From: an uncultured Micrococcales bacterium
GTDB lineage: Bacteria; Actinomycetota; Actinomycetes; Actinomycetales; Microbacteriaceae
Assembly (NCBI GenBank): GCA_937919125.1
Contig: CALFOB010000173.1
Location: forward strand, 1-11,109
Direction of reading: 5' to 3'
DNA length: 11,109 bases
Every line of letters starts with the position of its first letter. Within the stretch, counting starts at the first letter, position 1. This document shows, piece after piece, positions 7,263 through 11,109 of the stretch. Under the pieces are notes generated by a model that was not told the DNA's origin, did not search any database, and saw only the letters and a program-made list of their open reading frames with translations. A program made the position numbers and the translations under genes.

Positions 7263-8822
7263 ATGATTATTAGCCGCATTACCAAAGCGGCACTAGATCG
7301 TTTTAGATCTTCGCTGACGCTTCGAGCACTGGTTTATACCGTGGCTCTTTCTGGCACAGCACTAATCATCCTTGGTGGAGTTCTAAGTGTTTCTATCGGT
7401 AATGGTTTGTTCAGCAGAAAAACAGAACAAGCTGTAATTGAAAGCAACCGAGCAAAGTTCACAGTCTCAAGATTGTTTGAAAATGTCTCAGGTCAGGGAT
7501 CTTGGAACCTTGAGCAAGCCCTTCAGGAAGTTGTTCCTGAACTTGAATCAATCGGTGTCTCTCAGACAAGGCAAGTTGCCTTCATCCACTCTGCAGGTCA
7601 GTCAAACCCTAAGAACCTATCTAGCCCTACCTCTGTCGATATTGACCTGAGCTTGATCACCAAAGACTTTAGAAAGCTAGTCAATAGCGAAGAAGATCTT
7701 CAGACAAGAACTGTTCAAATTTCCAGAGCAGGAGAGTCCACTCCAGCTATCCTCATCGGACAGAAGTTCACTTTGCCAGGTGGACATAGATACGAGCTGT
7801 ATCTGGTCTATGACATGTATAACGAGCAGCAGACCTTGATGTTTGTGCAGAGAACTCTAGTTCTCGGTGGCTTTGTAACTCTGATGATTATTGGTTTCTT
7901 CTCCTTTTTGGTTACCAGCTGGCTAGTAAGGCCTGTTCAAGAAGCAGCCGATGCCAGTGAGCTTCTAGCTAATGGAGATCTAGATCGAAGACTGGCTGTT
8001 CGTGGAACAGATGTGGCAGCAGTGCTAGCTACCTCCTTCAACCACATGGCCGATAGCTTGCAAGAGAAGATCACCGCTATGGGTGAGCTATCAAAGATGC
8101 AGCAGAGATTCGTATCTGATGTTTCTCATGAACTTAGAACACCGCTAACCACCATGAAGCTTGCGGCGGATTATTTGAATGACAACAAAGAGCGATTACC
8201 TCCTTTCACTGAGCGTTCAATTGTGAACCTGCATGGGCAGATGGACCGCTTTGACATGCTGCTAGCTGACCTACTTGAAATCTCTAGGTATGACGCTGAT
8301 GGCGTGGAACCTATGTTCGAGGTTCACGACCTAAATGGAATTGTTGGAGTTTGTCTAACTGCTATTCAGCCTTTCGCTGATTCAAAGAATGTTTACCTTG
8401 AAGCAGATATTCCATCAGGAGCTGTCCAATGTGAAGTGGACTCAAGACGTATTGAGAGAATCCTCAACAACTTGCTAACCAACGCAATTGAACATGGTGA
8501 AGGTAAACCTGTTCTGATTAGAGTTGCTCAGAATGACAAGGCAGTTGCTGTCAGCGTCACAGACCAAGGTATTGGTATGAACCAGGAAGAACTCTCTCAA
8601 GCCTTCGATAGATTCTGGAGAGCTGATCCATCTAGAAAGAGAACTACCGGTGGAACAGGTCTTGGTCTTGCCATCTCATTCGAAGATGCTCAATTGCACC
8701 TTGGAAAATTGGAAGTAGCAGCAGAACCAGGTGCGGGTGCTTGTTTTAGATTAACTCTTCCAAAACGTCACGACATCACAGACTTTGAATCACCTTTGCC
8801 ACTTGCTGTTTTGAAGGCATAG
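7263..8822 (+). CDS. mtrB: Sensor histidine kinase MtrB
   Basis: A 519-residue membrane sensor kinase, partner of MtrA. It has a short basic cytoplasmic N-terminus, a first membrane span (about 22-46), an extracytoplasmic sensor region of about 150 residues, a second span (about 199-222), a HAMP linker (about 218-270, starting 'RPVQEAADAS'), a dimerisation/phosphoacceptor domain with H289 in 'SHELRTPLTT', and an ATP-binding domain with the N-box N403/N407 ('NNLLTNAIEH'), the G1 box DQGIG (434-438) and the G2 box GGTGLGL (463-469). All catalytic motifs are intact. The start directly follows the mtrA stop, indicating coupled translation. In mycobacteria the lipoprotein LpqB, encoded next, binds the MtrB sensor domain; here no lpqB follows, only 59 bases and then comF. 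Confidence 0.95.
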   Translation: MIISRITKAALDRFRSSLTLRALVYTVALSGTALIILGGVLSVSIGNGLFSRKTEQAVIESNRAKFTVSRLFENVSGQGSWNLEQALQEVVPELESIGVSQTRQVAFIHSAGQSNPKNLSSPTSVDIDLSLITKDFRKLVNSEEDLQTRTVQISRAGESTPAILIGQKFTLPGGHRYELYLVYDMYNEQQTLMFVQRTLVLGGFVTLMIIGFFSFLVTSWLVRPVQEAADASELLANGDLDRRLAVRGTDVAAVLATSFNHMADSLQEKITAMGELSKMQQRFVSDVSHELRTPLTTMKLAADYLNDNKERLPPFTERSIVNLHGQMDRFDMLLADLLEISRYDADGVEPMFEVHDLNGIVGVCLTAIQPFADSKNVYLEADIPSGAVQCEVDSRRIERILNNLLTNAIEHGEGKPVLIRVAQNDKAVAVSVTDQGIGMNQEELSQAFDRFWRADPSRKRTTGGTGLGLAISFEDAQLHLGKLEVAAEPGAGACFRLTLPKRHDITDFESPLPLAVLKA

Positions 8823-8848
8823 TTTTCAACAGTTCCTCCAAAAAGCAT

Positions 8849-8864
8849 TTCTTGGTTTCAAGAA
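8849..8864. repeat. Short inverted repeat between mtrB and comF
   Basis: TTCTTG and CAAGAA form a six-base-pair stem around a four-base loop GTTT in the 59-base gap. No T-run follows on either strand, so it does not look like an intrinsic terminator. It could be a weak mRNA hairpin, an operator, or chance in an AT-rich spacer. Confidence 0.35.
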
Positions 8865-8869
8865 GGTCC

Positions 8870-8875
8870 AATACT
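8870..8875 (+). promoter_or_regulatory. Weak candidate -10 (AATACT) before comF
   Basis: AATACT matches TATAAT at four of six positions and is followed by six bases (TTGTAG) and the comF ATG. The spacing resembles the -10/ATG layout before ahcY and the zincin-like gene. There is no Shine-Dalgarno near this ATG: the nearest purine run, AAGAAGG, ends 15 bases away. The match is poor and could be chance. Confidence 0.3.
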
Positions 8876-8881
8876 TTGTAG

Positions 8882-9586
8882 ATGTTCAATCTGCTCAACG
8901 TCATTCTGCCAACCCCATGTGTGATTTGTTCCAAACTTGGAGCACCACTGTGCAAGTCATGCAGCGACAGTTTCCATCTGGACTTTAGCCAGGTTGAGGT
9001 ATCAGGAGTTAGTGGATTTGCACTCTCTGATTACAGTCCTGAAGCGGCTCTGATAATTAACAACTTGAAAGAGAAAGGTATTACATCCCTCTCCTCTTGT
9101 ATCGCTAACTTTGCTAAACAGATTTGGCCCGAGACACTCAAGGATGCAATTCTGGTCCCTGTTCCTTCATCCCGCGCAAATACAAAGAAGAGGGGTTTCT
9201 CCCACACTGCACTCATTGCCAAAGCCATAGCTAGGCAAATGCAGGGCATCAGAACACGAGATTTGCTTCACTCTCGGAGCAAGCGATTAGATCAAGTAGG
9301 GCTATCTCCAAAGCAGAGAGTGGAGAACATGCATGGCGCCTTTAGAGCTGAGACAAGGGGCTTTGATCCCTCAAACAGACCAATAGTCCTGGTAGATGAT
9401 GTCCTGACCTCTGGAGCAACCATGAGTGAGGCTATTGGGTGTCTTGGAGATGCGGGGCTTGAGGTGACCAGTTTCTTTGTATTTGCTCGGGCTGGAGGGC
9501 TAAAGCCCAGTGTTTATAAGGGGGAGAGGGATACCTCTAGCCAGTCTAAGATTGAAGAGAACCCCCTAATAAGCGTTTGGAGTTAA
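8882..9586 (+). CDS. comF: ComF family protein (phosphoribosyltransferase-like)
   Basis: This 234-residue protein has an N-terminal zinc-ribbon-like double CxxC (C13/C16 and C24/C27), then a phosphoribosyltransferase-type fold with 'VPVPSS...KRGFSHTALIAKAIA' (about 97-120) and the PRPP-binding loop 'VDDVLTSGAT' (171-180; D172 and D173). This is the standard ComF/GntX layout. In competent bacteria ComF takes part in DNA uptake into the cytosol; in most actinobacteria, including M. tuberculosis Rv3242c, its role is unproven. About 30 residues follow the core domain as a hydrophilic tail, and their codons also carry the secA ribosome site. The start follows family practice, since the protein begins two turns before the first CxxC; no ribosome site precedes it, so it may be leaderless. 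Its stop is two bases before the secA start. Confidence 0.88.
   Translation: MFNLLNVILPTPCVICSKLGAPLCKSCSDSFHLDFSQVEVSGVSGFALSDYSPEAALIINNLKEKGITSLSSCIANFAKQIWPETLKDAILVPVPSSRANTKKRGFSHTALIAKAIARQMQGIRTRDLLHSRSKRLDQVGLSPKQRVENMHGAFRAETRGFDPSNRPIVLVDDVLTSGATMSEAIGCLGDAGLEVTSFFVFARAGGLKPSVYKGERDTSSQSKIEENPLISVWS
9579..9582 (+). promoter_or_regulatory. Shine-Dalgarno GGAG fixing the secA TTG start
   Basis: GGAG ends six bases before TTG 9589 and overlaps the last codons of comF. It favours TTG 9589 over the in-frame TTG at 9577, which has no ribosome site; the next in-frame ATG would be residue 80, inside the conserved domain. Confidence 0.65.
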
Positions 9587-9588
9587 CC

Positions 9589-11109
9589 TTGGCATCAATT
9601 ATTGATCGTCTGTTGCGAGCTGGCGAGGGCAAAATCCTTGCCAAGTTGAAGGCAATAGTTCTTCAGGTAAACGGCCTAGAAGAGAGCTTCTTGGCTCTGA
9701 GCGACGAAGACCTACTCCACGAAACCGCTTCTCTGAGAGAGCGATACGTTGCTGGGGAAACTCTAGACGATCTACTTCCAGAAGCCTTCGCTGCGGTTCG
9801 TGAAGCTTCCAGAAGAACTCTTGGCATGCGTCACTTCGACGTTCAGCTAATGGGTGGAGCAGCCCTTCACATGGGTAACATCGCTGAAATGAAAACTGGT
9901 GAAGGTAAGACTTTGGTTGCCACTTTGCCTGCATACCTAAATGCCATCGCTGGTAGAGGTGTTCACGTTATTACAACAAACGACTACTTGGCTGAATACC
10001 AAGGTGAGCTCATGGGTCGTGTTTTCAGAGCTCTAGGTATGAGCACAGGAATTATTCTTTCTGGTCAGACTCCAGAAGTTAGACGTGAACAGTACCTATG
10101 CGACATCACTTACGGAACCAACAACGAATATGGTTTTGATTACCTACGCGACAACATGGCTCAGAGTGCATCTCAGATTGTTCAGAGAGAGCACTTCTTC
10201 GCAATCGTTGACGAGGTTGACTCGATTCTGATTGATGAGGCTAGAACTCCTTTGATCATCTCTGGTCCAGCTGCTGGTGAAGCTAACCGTTGGTTCAGCG
10301 AGTTTGCAAAGATTGCTGAAAAACTTCAGCCAGTTATCGACTACGAAGTTGATGAGAAGAAGAGAACTGTTGGAATCCTAGAGCCTGGTATCACAAAGGT
10401 TGAGGACTACCTAGGTATTTCAAACCTTTACGAGGCAGCTAACACTCCACTTATCTCTTTCCTAAACAACTCTCTAAAAGCTAAGGCACTTTTCAAGGCT
10501 GACAAGGATTACGTTGTCATGAAGGGTGAGGTGCTAATCGTTGATGAGCACACCGGACGTATTCTTGAAGGTCGTCGCTACAACGAAGGTATGCACCAGG
10601 CGATTGAAGCTAAAGAAGGTGTGGCCATCAAGGCTGAGAACCAGACTTTGGCAACAGTTACTTTGCAGAACTACTTCCGTCTTTACAAGACTCTTTCCGG
10701 TATGACCGGTACTGCAGCAACTGAAGCTGCTGAATTCATGAGCACATACAAGCTCGGTGTTGTTCCTATTCCAACTAACAAGCCAATGGTTCGTATTGAC
10801 CAGTCAGACCTGATCTATAAGAACGAAGCTGTGAAGTTTGCAATGGTTGTTGAAGACATTGCTGCTCGTCACGCAACAGGGCAGCCAGTTCTGGTTGGAA
10901 CAACAAGCGTTGAAAAGAGCGAATACCTATCTAAGCTTCTTGCCAAGCGCGGTGTTCGTCACGAAGTTCTGAACGCTAAGAACCACGCTAGAGAAGCCTC
11001 TATCGTCGCTCAAGCAGGTCGTTTGGGTGCTGTAACAGTAGCTACCAACATGGCTGGGCGTGGAACTGACATCATGCTCGGTGGAAACGCCGAGTTCCTA
11101 GCGGTTGCT
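9589..11109 (+). CDS. secA: Preprotein translocase ATPase SecA (3' end outside window)
   Basis: SecA is the cytosolic motor that drives unfolded preproteins through SecYEG. The window holds 507 codons in frame to its last base; a complete SecA is usually 850-930 residues. The start is TTG 9589, giving 'MASIIDRLLRAGEGKILAKLK', the usual actinobacterial SecA1 N-terminus. Visible are the Walker A loop MKTGEGKT (101-108), 'TTNDYLAEYQGE', 'YGTNNEYGFDYLRDNM', the DEAD-like Walker B box DEVD (208-211) followed by 'SILIDEARTPLIISG', the start of the preprotein cross-linking domain, 'IVDEHTGRILEGRRYNEGMHQAIEAKE', 'GMTGTA', and the second-ATPase-lobe motifs 'VLVGTTSVEKSE' and 'NMAGRGTDIMLGG' (487-499). 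No damage is seen. Synteny with comF upstream fits secA1, but the usual hpf gene between them is missing. The C-terminal scaffold, wing and linker domains are outside the window. Confidence 0.97.
   Translation, partial: MASIIDRLLRAGEGKILAKLKAIVLQVNGLEESFLALSDEDLLHETASLRERYVAGETLDDLLPEAFAAVREASRRTLGMRHFDVQLMGGAALHMGNIAEMKTGEGKTLVATLPAYLNAIAGRGVHVITTNDYLAEYQGELMGRVFRALGMSTGIILSGQTPEVRREQYLCDITYGTNNEYGFDYLRDNMAQSASQIVQREHFFAIVDEVDSILIDEARTPLIISGPAAGEANRWFSEFAKIAEKLQPVIDYEVDEKKRTVGILEPGITKVEDYLGISNLYEAANTPLISFLNNSLKAKALFKADKDYVVMKGEVLIVDEHTGRILEGRRYNEGMHQAIEAKEGVAIKAENQTLATVTLQNYFRLYKTLSGMTGTAATEAAEFMSTYKLGVVPIPTNKPMVRIDQSDLIYKNEAVKFAMVVEDIAARHATGQPVLVGTTSVEKSEYLSKLLAKRGVRHEVLNAKNHAREASIVAQAGRLGAVTVATNMAGRGTDIMLGGNAEFLAVA

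Noticed and set aside
9599..9934. 111-codon minus-strand open frame
   Set aside because: It is antisense to the secA N-terminal region, which carries intact Walker A and flanking motifs; a shadow frame.

Overview
The window is a densely packed piece of core actinobacterial chromosome, about 98% coding, with no intergenic stretch longer than about 60 bases. The gene set and order (membrane glycosyltransferase-like protein, DUF5719-type protein, degenerate zincin on the other strand, phosphomannomutase, ahcY, mtrA, mtrB, comF, secA) matches the conserved pmmA/sahH/mtrAB/lpqB/comF/hpf/secA1 neighbourhood of Mycobacterium and Microbacteriaceae. The modest GC content for an actinobacterium (judged by eye, mid 40s percent), the many AGA and CTA codons, and the loss of several usual neighbours suggest a streamlined freshwater microbacterium of the Rhodoluna/Aquiluna kind. 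That placement is inference.

Left part (1-3182): the 3' part of a large multi-membrane-pass protein whose beginning lies outside the window. It is translationally coupled (TAATG overlap, strong Shine-Dalgarno) to a membrane-anchored exported DUF5719-type protein with exactly two cysteines. The pair probably acts in cell-envelope glycan assembly. A small zincin-like gene follows on the minus strand (3183-3590), abutting with no spacing, and its HExxH motif is scrambled.

Middle (3591-6575): a 42-base divergent intergenic region leads to phosphomannomutase/phosphoglucomutase, whose best start is ATG 3633. Next comes S-adenosylhomocysteinase (ahcY), preceded by a -10-like GATAAT seven bases before its ATG, which suggests leaderless transcription.

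Right part (6588-11109): the response regulator MtrA and sensor kinase MtrB are directly abutted. ComF and the first 507 codons of SecA follow, with SecA starting at TTG and running off the window end. Compared with M. tuberculosis, the genes for LpqB (after mtrB) and HPF (between comF and secA) are missing, as are DUF3499 and manA near the phosphomannomutase.

I found no mobile element, CRISPR array, RNA gene or clear intrinsic terminator, and no convincing sign of an undescribed system. The most unusual points are the missing LpqB partner of MtrB, the likely metal-dead zincin, and the compact leaderless promoters.
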